Shown: piece by piece, positions 1-5,754 of the stretch
Layout of the letters: every line of letters starts with the position of its first letter
Numbering within the stretch: position 1 is the first letter of the stretch
Source of the DNA: Roseburia sp.
GTDB taxonomy: Bacteria; Bacillota; Clostridia; Lachnospirales; Lachnospiraceae
Direction: 5' to 3'
DNA: 6,518 nt
Assembly (NCBI GenBank): GCA_019421345.1
Contig: JAHZFL010000039.1
Span: 1 to 6,518 of the forward strand
Program-made: the position numbers and the translations under genes
The notes under the pieces: generated by a model
Seen by the model: the letters and a program-made list of their open reading frames with translations, nothing else
What the model was told of the DNA's origin: nothing
Database searches by the model: none

Positions 1-71
1 AGGCGACTAACGGATTTGAACCGATGATCAGGGAGTTGCAGTCCCATGCCTTACCACTTGGCTAAGTCGCC
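1..71 (-). tRNA. tRNA-Cys (anticodon GCA)
   Basis: Read on the minus strand, a complete 71-nt cloverleaf is visible. The 7-bp acceptor stem is GGCGACT paired with AGTCGCC. The anticodon loop is CTGCAAC, giving anticodon GCA, and the T arm contains GGTTCAAATCC. The unpaired discriminator base is U, the identity base recognised by cysteinyl-tRNA synthetase in bacteria. The top pair of the anticodon stem (U-U) is unpaired. The gene ends exactly at the window edge, so it cannot be seen whether CCA is encoded or whether further tRNA genes follow. Confidence 0.96.
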
Positions 72-152
72 TGATAAAATCTGCATGATTTATTATATGT
101 CTGTCTCTGTCAAATATACCGGATATTTCCATAAAGACTCGACCACATGAGA

Positions 153-181
153 ATTTTAACAGACGCACCTTGCCTCGTCAA
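153..181 (-). promoter_or_regulatory. Promoter for tRNA-Cys
   Basis: A near-consensus sigma-A promoter reads leftward: TTGACG at 176-181, a 17-bp spacer, and TAAAAT at 153-158. It lies between the carboxypeptidase stop codon and tRNA-Cys and would start transcription near 146, about 75 nt before the mature tRNA 5' end. A second -10-like TATAAT at 92-97 lies closer to the tRNA, but the TTGACA at 108-113 is only 10 bp from it and the correctly spaced hexamer is poor. The proximal element is therefore an uncertain secondary start. Confidence 0.6.
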
Positions 182-217
182 GCATGATTTTTTCTTTTTA
201 TCTGCAAAAGCTTTCGC

Positions 218-1597
218 TTATCTTCTCCTCCTGCGCCGTCTCCTCTGCTTCTTCACATGGCCAAACTGCTCCCGTCGATATTTCCGAACCTCCATATTAT
301 GGCGGATGATATAATAGTTATCTGCAAATCGCTTCACAAAAAAGAGAAGCAGCACAAGCAGTGCGGCGCCGGCAACGACAAGCATGATTTTGAGCGGATT
401 GATCTGAATTGTGGATGGATTTTCCTTGGAACCTTCCTTTTTTCCGTTATCAAATACAAAGCCCTGCACCTCAACGCCCGTCTTTACAATGTCTGCCCTT
501 CCAACCACATTTCCCGCATAGGTATAAGTAATTTTCCCAACGATATTGCCGTCGGTCTGTTCATAGGCAATTTCCGAAGCGGCATCGGCAAACGCCATTG
601 TCTTTGGCAGAACGATACAGGCATTTCTATCAATATCCACAAACGCTTTATTCTGATTCAGCGCCCCAACCTCAACTGCCTCCGAGGTGTCGTACTTCGT
701 CTCGTTATCGGCAACATTCCATAGCTGAAAATTATCAAACGCAAAATTAAACAGATTGATACTGTCTTTCCACTGGCTCGGCGACTCTGTACGCATGACA
801 ACGCATACCAGCTTCATGCCATCCTTCTCGGCAAACGTAACCAGCGTACTCCGCGCAACATCCGTATACCCTGTTTTGCCTCCGGTACAATACTCATAAC
901 GATATTCCAGATGCTGCCACGGATAGAGCATCTCATTATGGTTCTGCAGCGCCGTCTCCTCCTGATGCTTATTCGTCGGCGGAATCGTATAGCGCGCAGT
1001 TCCGATGATAATACGGAACGTTTCATTCTCATATGCCGCCTTTGCGATTAACGCCATATCCCGTGCGCTGGTATAATGATCCTCCGAAAAAAGTCCGTGC
1101 GGATTGGAAAAATGCGTTGTCGTGCATCCCAACTGTGCAACCTTTTCATTCATCATATTGACAAAATTCTCAATCGTACCTCCGACGTGCTCCGCCACCG
1201 CGTATGCACATTCATTGGCAGAGGCAAGCATCACGGCATACAGACATTGCTCCATCGTCATCTGCTCACCATAATCTCTGGCAATGCCCGAACCCTCCGT
1301 GTTGTCAATCGCCGCATCGGAAAACGTGACAACCTCGTTTAAATCTGAATTTTCCAACGCGATCAGCGTTGTCAGGATTTTGGTGATACTCGCCGGATAA
1401 TTCTTCTCATCGCTGTTCTTTTGATAGAGCACAGCCCCGGTATTCATCTCCATTAAAATGGCGGACGGAGACTCCACCACCGGAGCTTCCGGCCAATATT
1501 CGGCTGCCTTTGTTTGCGTGGGGAACATCGCAATTAAGCAAAGCACGCTAAGCAGCATACAAATCATCTTGTTCCTGTTTCTTCTATATAATAACAT
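218..1597 (-). CDS. D-alanyl-D-alanine carboxypeptidase, serine type (S11 family, DacF/PBP5-like), with C-terminal membrane anchor
   Basis: This exported penicillin-binding protein removes the terminal D-Ala from peptidoglycan pentapeptides and so limits cross-linking. Numbered from the chosen start, the 459-residue protein shows a signal peptide (about 1-32, hydrophobic core MLLSVLCLIAMF) and the three S11 active-site motifs: SITK at 70-73 (Ser70 nucleophile, Lys73), SAN at 126-128 and KTG at 241-243. The segment NPHGLF...HYTSARDMA typical of the family is present. A PBP5-like C-terminal beta domain follows, then a transmembrane helix near 402-421 (IMLVVAGAALLVLLLFF) and a basic tail ending in eight consecutive arginines. 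The ATG at 1597 is preferred over the upstream in-frame GTG at 1645. The ATG has AGGAG 11 nt upstream and sits about 54 nt from the predicted transcription start, whereas the GTG has no ribosome binding site and would lie only a few bases from that start. The gene appears monocistronic and is divergent from trmB. Confidence 0.93.
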   Translation of the reverse strand: MLLYRRNRNKMICMLLSVLCLIAMFPTQTKAAEYWPEAPVVESPSAILMEMNTGAVLYQKNSDEKNYPASITKILTTLIALENSDLNEVVTFSDAAIDNTEGSGIARDYGEQMTMEQCLYAVMLASANECAYAVAEHVGGTIENFVNMMNEKVAQLGCTTTHFSNPHGLFSEDHYTSARDMALIAKAAYENETFRIIIGTARYTIPPTNKHQEETALQNHNEMLYPWQHLEYRYEYCTGGKTGYTDVARSTLVTFAEKDGMKLVCVVMRTESPSQWKDSINLFNFAFDNFQLWNVADNETKYDTSEAVEVGALNQNKAFVDIDRNACIVLPKTMAFADAASEIAYEQTDGNIVGKITYTYAGNVVGRADIVKTGVEVQGFVFDNGKKEGSKENPSTIQINPLKIMLVVAGAALLVLLLFFVKRFADNYYIIRHNMEVRKYRREQFGHVKKQRRRRRRRR

Positions 1598-1607
1598 GCG
1601 TCTTATA

Positions 1608-1613
1608 ACTCCT
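1608..1613 (-). promoter_or_regulatory. Ribosome binding site that decides the carboxypeptidase start
   Basis: On the minus strand AGGAGT occupies this position, 11 nt before the ATG at 1597. No comparable purine-rich site precedes the longer in-frame GTG start at 1645, so this site supports the 459-residue form. Confidence 0.6.
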
Positions 1614-1657
1614 ATTCGGACTCTTATCAAATACCATTTTTTCACACAACTATTATC

Positions 1658-1686
1658 AGTATAATCGTTGAAAAAAATACATGCAA
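1658..1686 (-). promoter_or_regulatory. Promoter of the carboxypeptidase gene
   Basis: Leftward-reading TTGCAT (1681-1686), a 17-bp spacer and TATACT (1658-1663) form a plausible sigma-A promoter. Transcription would begin near 1651, giving a leader of about 54 nt to the ATG at 1597. The -35 matches only the TTG core of the consensus. Confidence 0.5.
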
Positions 1687-1690
1687 TAGC

Positions 1691-1812
1691 TTTTTCTCTT
1701 AAAAAATATCTTTTTTTCTCTTAAGATTTGTTGTAGAATCTTGATGTATTCTTAAGGCAAACAACGAGCAGCACGCCATGCGATCTGCTCTTATATCAAC
1801 AAAAAAAGAAAG
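1691..1812 (+). promoter_or_regulatory. trmB upstream region: AT-rich direct repeats, small dyads and leader hairpin
   Basis: This intergenic stretch must contain the trmB promoter, but no clean -35/-10 pair is visible. TAGAAT at 1734-1739 is the best -10 candidate and only a T run lies at the matching -35 position. A 12-base repeat TTTTTCTCTTAA occurs at 1691-1702 and again at 1713-1724, 22 bp apart. CTTAAG occurs at 1720-1725 and 1751-1756. AAGATT/AATCTT (1723-1728 with 1737-1742) forms a small dyad over the candidate -10. In the presumed leader, GAGCAG at 1766-1771 can pair with CTGCTC at 1785-1790. Function is unknown, and low-complexity chance matches are possible. Confidence 0.3.
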
Positions 1813-1824
1813 GTGACATTTCAG

Positions 1825-2463
1825 ATGAGATTAAGAAATATACCCGGCGCTGATGACGCGATCGCAGAAAGTGCTTACTGCATCAAAGAACCGGAAAGTC
1901 ATAAAGGACACTGGCAGGAGGTATTCCCTTCCTCCCAACCGCTGCATATCGAAATCGGCATGGGAAAAGGACGCTTTATCATGGAGCTTGCCGCCCTCCA
2001 TCCCGAAATTAATTACATTGGCATTGAACGTTACTCCAGCGTACTGCTGCGCGCCTTACAGAAAATGGAGCAAACGCCGCTTCCCAATCTGAAATTTATC
2101 TGTATGGATGCCTCGGCGCTTGCGGAAGTATTTGCACCGGAGGAGATCGCGCGCATTTATCTTAATTTTTCCGATCCGTGGCCCAAAGACCGCCATGCCA
2201 AGCGGCGTCTGACATCACGTCAATTTTTTGCACTCTATGACCTCGTACTGGCAAAAAACGGACATCTGGAGTTTAAGACAGACAATCAGACACTTTTTTC
2301 CTTCTCTCTGGAGGAAGTACCGGAAGCCGGCTGGCATCTGGATGCCTGTACAAGAGACCTGCACCATGATCCCGTATTAAATGAGGGAAATATTATGACG
2401 GAATATGAGGAAAAGTTTTCCTCTCTCGGAAATCCGATCTGCAAGCTGATTGCTTCCAGATAG
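1825..2463 (+). CDS. trmB: tRNA (guanine-N7-)-methyltransferase TrmB
   Basis: TrmB uses S-adenosylmethionine to methylate N7 of guanosine 46 in the variable loop of many tRNAs. The 212-residue length and motif order fit the bacterial family. The family-typical start MRLRNIPGA comes first, then the SAM-binding IEIGMGKGRF (43-51) and the second-strand motif YIGIER (64-69). The signature NFSDPWPKDRHAKRRLTS (114-131) and FKTDNQ (150-155) follow, then the closing TEYEEKF...G (192-202). The ATG at 1825 is chosen because AAAGGTGA (1809-1816) is a good ribosome binding site 8 nt upstream. The alternative GTG at 1813 lies inside that site and would add four residues not expected in the family. The gene stands alone between the divergent carboxypeptidase gene and a terminator-like hairpin. 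Confidence 0.96.
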   Translation: MRLRNIPGADDAIAESAYCIKEPESHKGHWQEVFPSSQPLHIEIGMGKGRFIMELAALHPEINYIGIERYSSVLLRALQKMEQTPLPNLKFICMDASALAEVFAPEEIARIYLNFSDPWPKDRHAKRRLTSRQFFALYDLVLAKNGHLEFKTDNQTLFSFSLEEVPEAGWHLDACTRDLHHDPVLNEGNIMTEYEEKFSSLGNPICKLIASR

Positions 2464-2483
2464 CCGGATACTATTTAGATTTT

Positions 2484-2590
2484 CTGCAAAACAATAGTTT
2501 GCGCCATGTCCTTCGCACGCTGCACAAAATTATTGTTTTGCGGGATTCTTTTTTTACTGCATAGAACGATCATTTTGTGGGATTCTTTTT
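2484..2590. repeat. Dyad plus 18-bp direct repeat block downstream of trmB
   Basis: GCAAAACAATA at 2486-2496 and its exact complement TATTGTTTTGC at 2531-2541 form an inverted repeat that extends by several wobble or bulged pairs on both sides. The right arm runs into TTTTGCGGGATTCTTTTT (2536-2553), which recurs with one change (GCGGG to GTGGG) at 2573-2590, 37 bp later. The T run after the dyad could also terminate the trmB transcript, though it begins 5 nt after the stem. Dyad plus direct-repeat structure in an intergenic spacer suggests a dispersed palindromic element or MITE remnant. Multiplicity in the genome cannot be judged from this window. Confidence 0.45.
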
Positions 2591-2647
2591 GATACAAAGG
2601 AGTTTTGCTTACGAAAGCTGCCATCCTGTGACATGCCGCATAAACAG

Positions 2648-2689
2648 TCTCCGGCAATCTGCCGCAATGCGGTCCTCCGGAGAATTTTT
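2648..2689 (+). terminator. Terminator-like hairpin downstream of trmB
   Basis: TCTCCGG (2648-2654) pairs with CCGGAGA (2677-2683). An inner CCGC-AAT-GCGG stem (2662-2672) is separated from it by an asymmetric internal loop, and ATTTTT follows the outer stem at once. It lies about 185 bp past the trmB stop and could end that transcript. The internal loop makes it weaker than a textbook terminator. Confidence 0.45.
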
Positions 2690-2720
2690 ACTTGATGGGC
2701 AACTAGATGTTCTGTTCATT

Positions 2721-2763
2721 AAAAAAAGCACCAACCCCACAGTATTTCTGTAAAATCGGTACT
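2721..2763 (-). terminator. Rho-independent terminator of tRNA-Lys
   Basis: In the minus-strand transcript, a 16-bp stem forms with no bulges: AGUACCGAUUUUACAG pairs with CUGUGGGGUUGGUGCU around the loop AAAUA. The stem includes six G-U wobbles, four of them a consecutive UUUU/GGGG block. A run of seven U (2721-2727) follows directly. It begins 22 nt after the tRNA-Lys 3' end. The wobbles become A-C mismatches in a plus-strand transcript, so the structure works only for leftward transcription. Confidence 0.8.
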
Positions 2764-2785
2764 TTATAGCATATTGATAACTAAG

Positions 2786-2858
2786 TGCGCGATCAGGGGT
2801 TCGAACCCTGGACACCCTGATTAAGAGTCAGGTGCTCTGCCAGCTGAGCTAATCGCGC
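2786..2858 (-). tRNA. tRNA-Lys (anticodon CTT)
   Basis: The minus strand gives a complete 73-nt cloverleaf. The acceptor stem is GCGCGAT with ATCGCGC, and the D arm carries TAGCTCAGCTGGCAGAGCA. The anticodon stem-loop is CCTGA-CTCTTAA-TCAGG with anticodon CTT, and the T arm carries CAGGGTTCGAACCCCTG. The discriminator base is A. CCA is not encoded, since the next bases are CTT. It is a single-gene unit with its own promoter and terminator, divergent from pepT. Confidence 0.97.
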
Positions 2859-2884
2859 TTGCTTGTCTCTCAAGGACGAGATTT

Positions 2885-2913
2885 ATTATATAACATAATT
2901 TTTAAAATTGCAA
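2885..2913 (-). promoter_or_regulatory. Promoter of tRNA-Lys
   Basis: Reading leftward, TTGCAA (2908-2913), a 17-bp spacer and a perfect TATAAT (2885-2890) make a strong sigma-A promoter. Transcription would start near 2878, about 20 nt before the tRNA 5' end. Confidence 0.8.
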
Positions 2914-2959
2914 CTATTTTTTTATAAAATATTTTATTTTTTTTCAAACTATGATATTT

Positions 2960-2965
2960 TATAAT
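2960..2965 (+). promoter_or_regulatory. -10 element of the pepT promoter
   Basis: TATAAT lies 27 nt before the pepT start codon, leaving a short leader that contains the AAGGAGG site (2980-2986). The expected -35 position is only a T tract, so an activator or UP-like A/T tract may compensate. A perfect 14-bp palindrome ATAAAATATTTTAT (2924-2937) lies just upstream of the -35 position. It could be an operator, but AT-rich chance is likely. Confidence 0.5.
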
Positions 2966-2991
2966 TATCCACTAAGTTTAAGGAGGCTTTT

Positions 2992-4248
2992 ATGCAGGTA
3001 AAAGAACGATTTTTAAAATATGTTTCGTATTGGACTACTGCCGATGAAAATAATATGGAGGAGGGAAAACCAAGGATTCCCTCCTCCGCACGTCAATTTG
3101 ATTTGGGGAAGGCATTGGAGCAGGAGCTGCGTGAGCTTGGTCTTACCAAGGTCATACTGACAGACCACTGCTATGTCTATGGTCTGCTCCCGGCAACCGA
3201 AGGCTGTCAGGATTGTCCGGCTGTCGGATTTATTTCTCATATGGATACAGCGCCCGATTTTCCGGGAAAAGATGTAAAGCCGCAGTGTATTGCTGATTAT
3301 GACGGCGGGGATGTCTTGCTCTCTGGAAGCGGCGCCTATCTAAAAACTTCCGATTTTCCATCCCTAAAGTCCTTAAAGGGAAGAACCCTGATCACAACAG
3401 ATGGAACTACATTGCTTGGTGCTGACGATAAAGCGGGCATTGCAGAAATCCTAACGGCTGTCGAGGAGATCATTGCCTCCGGCAAACCGCACGGAGACAT
3501 CTGGGTCGGCTTTACGCCGGACGAGGAGGTTGGCTGCGGCGCAAATCTTTTTGACCTTGATTATTTTAAAGCGGAATTTGCCTATACGCTCGACGGCGAC
3601 TATGAGGGGGAGGTTGCTTATGATAATTTCAATGCCTCCAGCGCAGATTTTTCGATTCAGGGTGTAAATGTACATCCGGGGGAGGCAAAGGATATTATGG
3701 TGAACGCCGCGCTTGTTGCCTGTGAAATTCAGGCAATGCTGCCCCAAAATGAAACTCCGGCACATACGGAAGGGAGAGAAGGCTTTTTCCATTTGACGGA
3801 TATGAGGGGCGACGTTGCTTCTGCCGAATTATCCTATATTGTCCGCGATCATGATAAGGAATCCTTTGAAAACCGGCTGCATCTGCTCCAAAGCATAGAA
3901 ACTGAAATGAACCGGAAATACGGCGAAAAAACAGTTACATTAACGATCACGGATTCCTACTCCAATATGCTGGAAGTGATCAAGGATTGTCCGCATGTGG
4001 TTGAAATTGCCAAGAACGCTATCTCTGCGGTCGGCTTAGAGCCGCTTTCCCGCCCGGTGCGCGGCGGAACGGACGGCGCAAGATTAAGCTTTATGGGGCT
4101 GCCCTGTCCAAACCTTGGCACGGGCGGCTATGGCTTTCATGGTCCTTATGAGCATATCAGCGTAGAGGGTATGGAAACCGCTGTAAGAATCATACAAAAT
4201 ATTGTCTCTATCATTGCCGAATGGTCAATATCTGAAACAAGAAAGTAA
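2992..4248 (+). CDS. pepT: Peptidase T (tripeptide aminopeptidase, M20 metallopeptidase family)
   Basis: This cytoplasmic dizinc exopeptidase removes the N-terminal residue from tripeptides during peptide use and turnover. The 418-residue length fits PepT (E. coli PepT is 408). The metal and catalytic residues of the family are all present. They are His83 and Asp85 in HMDTAPDF, the bridging Asp145 in GADDKAG, Glu178/Glu179 in PDEEVG (base and ligand), Asp201 in LDGDYEGE and His383 in GGYGFHGPYEH. The RPVRGGTDGA segment is the usual substrate-binding and dimer-lid region. The ATG has AAGGAGG five bases upstream. The gene is transcribed alone, divergent from tRNA-Lys. No clear T-tailed terminator follows; instead a hairpin and a long palindrome lie directly downstream. 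Confidence 0.97.
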   Translation: MQVKERFLKYVSYWTTADENNMEEGKPRIPSSARQFDLGKALEQELRELGLTKVILTDHCYVYGLLPATEGCQDCPAVGFISHMDTAPDFPGKDVKPQCIADYDGGDVLLSGSGAYLKTSDFPSLKSLKGRTLITTDGTTLLGADDKAGIAEILTAVEEIIASGKPHGDIWVGFTPDEEVGCGANLFDLDYFKAEFAYTLDGDYEGEVAYDNFNASSADFSIQGVNVHPGEAKDIMVNAALVACEIQAMLPQNETPAHTEGREGFFHLTDMRGDVASAELSYIVRDHDKESFENRLHLLQSIETEMNRKYGEKTVTLTITDSYSNMLEVIKDCPHVVEIAKNAISAVGLEPLSRPVRGGTDGARLSFMGLPCPNLGTGGYGFHGPYEHISVEGMETAVRIIQNIVSIIAEWSISETRK

Positions 4249-4270
4249 TTTTGTGCAGAGCATATCTGTG

Positions 4271-4313
4271 CCGAACACACAGTTGCCGCGCTTTGCGCGG
4301 TAACTGTTGTCGG
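4271..4313. repeat. G+C-rich hairpin downstream of pepT
   Basis: ACAGTTGCCGCGC and GCGCGGTAACTGT (4279-4307) form a 13-bp stem with one G-T pair around a TTT loop. An outer CCGA/TCGG pairing spans 4271-4313. No T run follows on either strand, so it is not a standard terminator, although it could protect or pause the pepT transcript. Its 3' arm overlaps the start of the next palindrome, so both full structures cannot form at once. Confidence 0.5.
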
Positions 4314-4368
4314 CAAGAGCCTTCCTCATTCCTATTATTTTATAGAATGAGGAAGGCTCTTGCTGACA
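4308..4368. repeat. 61-bp palindrome with 24-bp arms (possible MITE or REP-like element)
   Basis: The arms 4308-4331 and 4345-4368 are complementary across 24 positions with a single G-T wobble, around a 13-nt A/T-rich loop. The core is GCAAGAGCCTTCCTCATTC and its complement. It sits exactly between pepT and the truncated spike-protein fragment, so it may mark an insertion boundary. The right arm is followed by CATCTTTAAAGTCTTTT, which is T-rich but not a proper U tract. Perfect arms in a spacer suggest a mobile or dispersed palindrome. Confidence 0.55.
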
Positions 4369-4386
4369 CATCTTTAAAGTCTTTTC

Positions 4387-4780
4387 ATTTAACTGCTTTC
4401 CGTCCCACGCCACCGCATCTCCCACGCGGCGCAGCTCCATGCTCCCCGCCTGCCTGATAGAACTTCCGGTCGATTCTTACGGTGTAACTAAGACATCTCA
4501 ACTCCCCCGCATTTCCCGTTTGCGGCAGATCGACCGTCAGCTTGCCGCCTCCCAGCGTTGTCTCCGGGTAGACTGCCATGCCAAACCGGCTCGCCAGACG
4601 CCTGATAAACTCCCAGTCTGTTTCCCGGTACTGGATCACCGGAAACCCGATCGCCGTCTCATCCAGCAGACGGGGATACACCGCCATCATTCCCGCCTCC
4701 GATGCGATCCGGGTGATCACCTGCCCGTAGGTCATGGATATATCCTGAAATGTCCGCTTTTCTCCATCATCATTTAAAAA
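4387..4780 (-). pseudogene. Fragment of a VgrG/Pvc8-type contractile-injection spike protein, frameshifted and truncated at both ends
   Basis: The minus-strand translation contains KRTFQDISMTYGQVI, then PVIQYRETDWEFIRRLASRF and KLTVDLP. This is the arrangement of the gp27-like hub (late control D) region of VgrG/Pvc8 proteins of contractile injection systems in Clostridia. Homology-like sequence extends upstream of the ATG at 4735 to about 4780, so that ATG is internal to the old gene. After RKFYQAGG the open frame turns into low-complexity residues. Removing one base from the run of four C at 4444-4447 restores a sensible continuation, SMELRRVGDAVAWDGKQL, matching the VGDxVxxxGKxL part expected next. 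The remnant then stops near 4390 beside the palindrome. An intact VgrG is several hundred residues, so this is a dead scrap or a recombination scar. It is richer in G+C than the immunity gene upstream of it. The family call rests on recalled motif style, not a search. Confidence 0.65.
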
Positions 4781-4865
4781 ATAGTAAGCCTTGTAAATTA
4801 AAATTGTATTAATATATATTTATGTGAGCAAGAAATCCTTTTTTAAGTCCGTTCATTTAGGAAAC

Positions 4866-5216
4866 TTAATTGTGATGCTCATTTTTAAATTCGCGTACTT
4901 TATCACACCAATCTTCTATTAGGTATCGCAATTCTTTTGTATCAACTTCACACCATTTTCCCATAGCATCTTCTGCAAGGTTATCATACACTTTAGTTAT
5001 TTTAAGACTAATCTCCACACAACAAACATTTCCATTTACTTCTTCATACTCACTTTCGCCTGATAATACCCTATCAAAATCTGTCTTAATCCAATCCTCA
5101 AAAGGCATTACATCGCATGACATAAAAGTTGTCAATAACTCATATTTCTCATCAAATATGATGATTATATCTTGAATACCATTTTTTAATTTATATTTCT
5201 CTATTCTATAGTTCAT
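4866..5216 (-). CDS. Candidate immunity protein for the adjacent EndoU toxin
   Basis: The 116-residue protein is soluble, with no signal peptide or membrane segment. It is acidic in its middle and C-terminal parts (for example FDRVLSGESEYEEV and LRYLIEDWCDK). The hydrophobic strands and Trp/Cys pattern suggest a small alpha/beta fold. I do not recognise a named family with certainty. The role is inferred from position: it begins 2 nt after the stop of the EndoU tip, the standard toxin-then-immunity order in polymorphic toxin loci. It shares that tip's AT-rich composition. The start at 5216 has only a weak purine-rich site made by the end of the toxin gene, so translation is probably coupled to it. 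Its expected action would be binding and blocking the EndoU active site. Confidence 0.65.
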   Translation of the reverse strand: MNYRIEKYKLKNGIQDIIIIFDEKYELLTTFMSCDVMPFEDWIKTDFDRVLSGESEYEEVNGNVCCVEISLKITKVYDNLAEDAMGKWCEVDTKELRYLIEDWCDKVREFKNEHHN

Positions 5217-5218
5217 CT

Positions 5219-5623
5219 CTACTCATTTGGAAACGCTGAAATAATATTACCATTTTGATCCAAAAACATATCTATTTGCATACCATTATTAGCAACACCT
5301 TGATATGTATTTCTTGTACCTGGTTTTAATTCACAATTACTATATGCTTGATTAATTGCATCAACTACCTGCTGTGGACTCATATCCTTTGAATAAAATG
5401 TTGAGTACCCACCATTTGCTGTCTTTGGTATACCATCCACTTCAAATTTTGCTTTATATACACCAAAGTTATTTATGGATGATTCTGTTCCCAATATTAT
5501 CTTTCCAGAAGTTCCTTCAATCCCTTCATAATGGTAACCAACTGCTTTACCCCTAGTATTTACCTGCCCTTCAAATATATGTTCAATCGCCGAATCCGTA
5601 AAATTTTCTGTATTGTTCAACAA
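5219..5623 (-). CDS. Orphan C-terminal toxin tip with bacterial EndoU-type ribonuclease domain
   Basis: The reading frame encodes essentially only a toxin domain. The bacterial EndoU pattern is visible along its length. AIEHIFEG has the first His (residue 15), and GYHYEG has the second (residue 31). GVYKAKFEV, the Ser/Thr-containing GGYSTFYSKDMSPQQVV and the closing IDMFLDQNGNIISAFP follow. Domains of this kind cleave RNA, often tRNA, in target cells when delivered as the C-terminus of a large effector. Here the carrier is missing. The frame is open upstream only to a TGA at 5654-5656, and the best start is a TTG at 5623 (or 5620) without a ribosome binding site. The upstream spike-protein scrap is in a different frame. 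It may be a silent cassette, or be translated by reinitiation at the TTGA overlap with that scrap. The start coordinate is therefore uncertain. Confidence 0.75.
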   Translation of the reverse strand: MLNNTENFTDSAIEHIFEGQVNTRGKAVGYHYEGIEGTSGKIILGTESSINNFGVYKAKFEVDGIPKTANGGYSTFYSKDMSPQQVVDAINQAYSNCELKPGTRNTYQGVANNGMQIDMFLDQNGNIISAFPNE

Positions 5624-5754
5624 ATCCAGAATAGCTGTGCCGATCTTCCTCTGTCAATATCAAGCAGCAGCCGTACCGTCTCACCGGAGCAGCCCTCCAC
5701 CGTTCCAAGCATCGGCATCCCGGATATTTTAGGAATGGTGTGAAAAGTTATCAT
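5617..5754 (-). pseudogene. Short VgrG/Pvc8 spike-protein scar leading into the EndoU tip
   Basis: A 45-codon frame starting with ATG immediately after the upstream immunity stop codon contains ISGMPMLGTVEG and VRLLLDIDRGR, then LFW. This resembles the part of VgrG/Pvc8 proteins that follows the hub, where GTV...V...LDID...FW is typical. It ends at a TGA (5617-5619) that overlaps the TTG candidate start of the EndoU frame, in a different phase. It is G+C-richer than the AT-rich modules on both sides. It is too short to be a functional spike and is probably a leftover homology arm of a swapped or decayed carrier. Family assignment is from motif resemblance only. Confidence 0.5.

Noticed and set aside
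92..113. TTGACA and TATAAT in front of tRNA-Cys as one promoter
   Set aside because: The two hexamers are only 10 bp apart, too close for sigma-A; the upstream TTGACG/TAAAAT pair with a 17-bp spacer is better.
257..724. Plus-strand open frame of 155 codons
   Set aside because: It is the antisense shadow of the carboxypeptidase gene; no family motifs and no ribosome binding site.
1598..1645. Extended carboxypeptidase start at a GTG, adding 16 residues
   Set aside because: No ribosome binding site, nearly coincides with the predicted transcription start, and puts a basic extension in front of a normal signal peptide.
1813..1824. GTG start for trmB four codons upstream
   Set aside because: The GTG is part of the AAAGGTGA ribosome binding site for the ATG at 1825, and the family begins with MR-L-R.
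2475..2657. Minus-strand frame of 60 codons downstream of trmB
   Set aside because: It is generated by the dyad and direct-repeat block, with repetitive peptide pieces; no credible start signals.
2786..2858. tRNA-Lys as an integration (att) site for the accessory region
   Set aside because: No duplicated tRNA 3' segment and no integrase gene are visible, and intact pepT lies between the tRNA and the toxin array.
4308..4368. Palindrome as the rho-independent terminator of pepT
   Set aside because: There is no run of T directly after the stem on either strand; it may still affect mRNA ends, but it was recorded as a repeat.
4225..4440. Minus-strand frame of 71 codons spanning the palindrome
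   Set aside because: Its first part is the frameshifted continuation of the VgrG-like remnant and its remainder is palindrome and pepT antisense, so it is not a separate gene.
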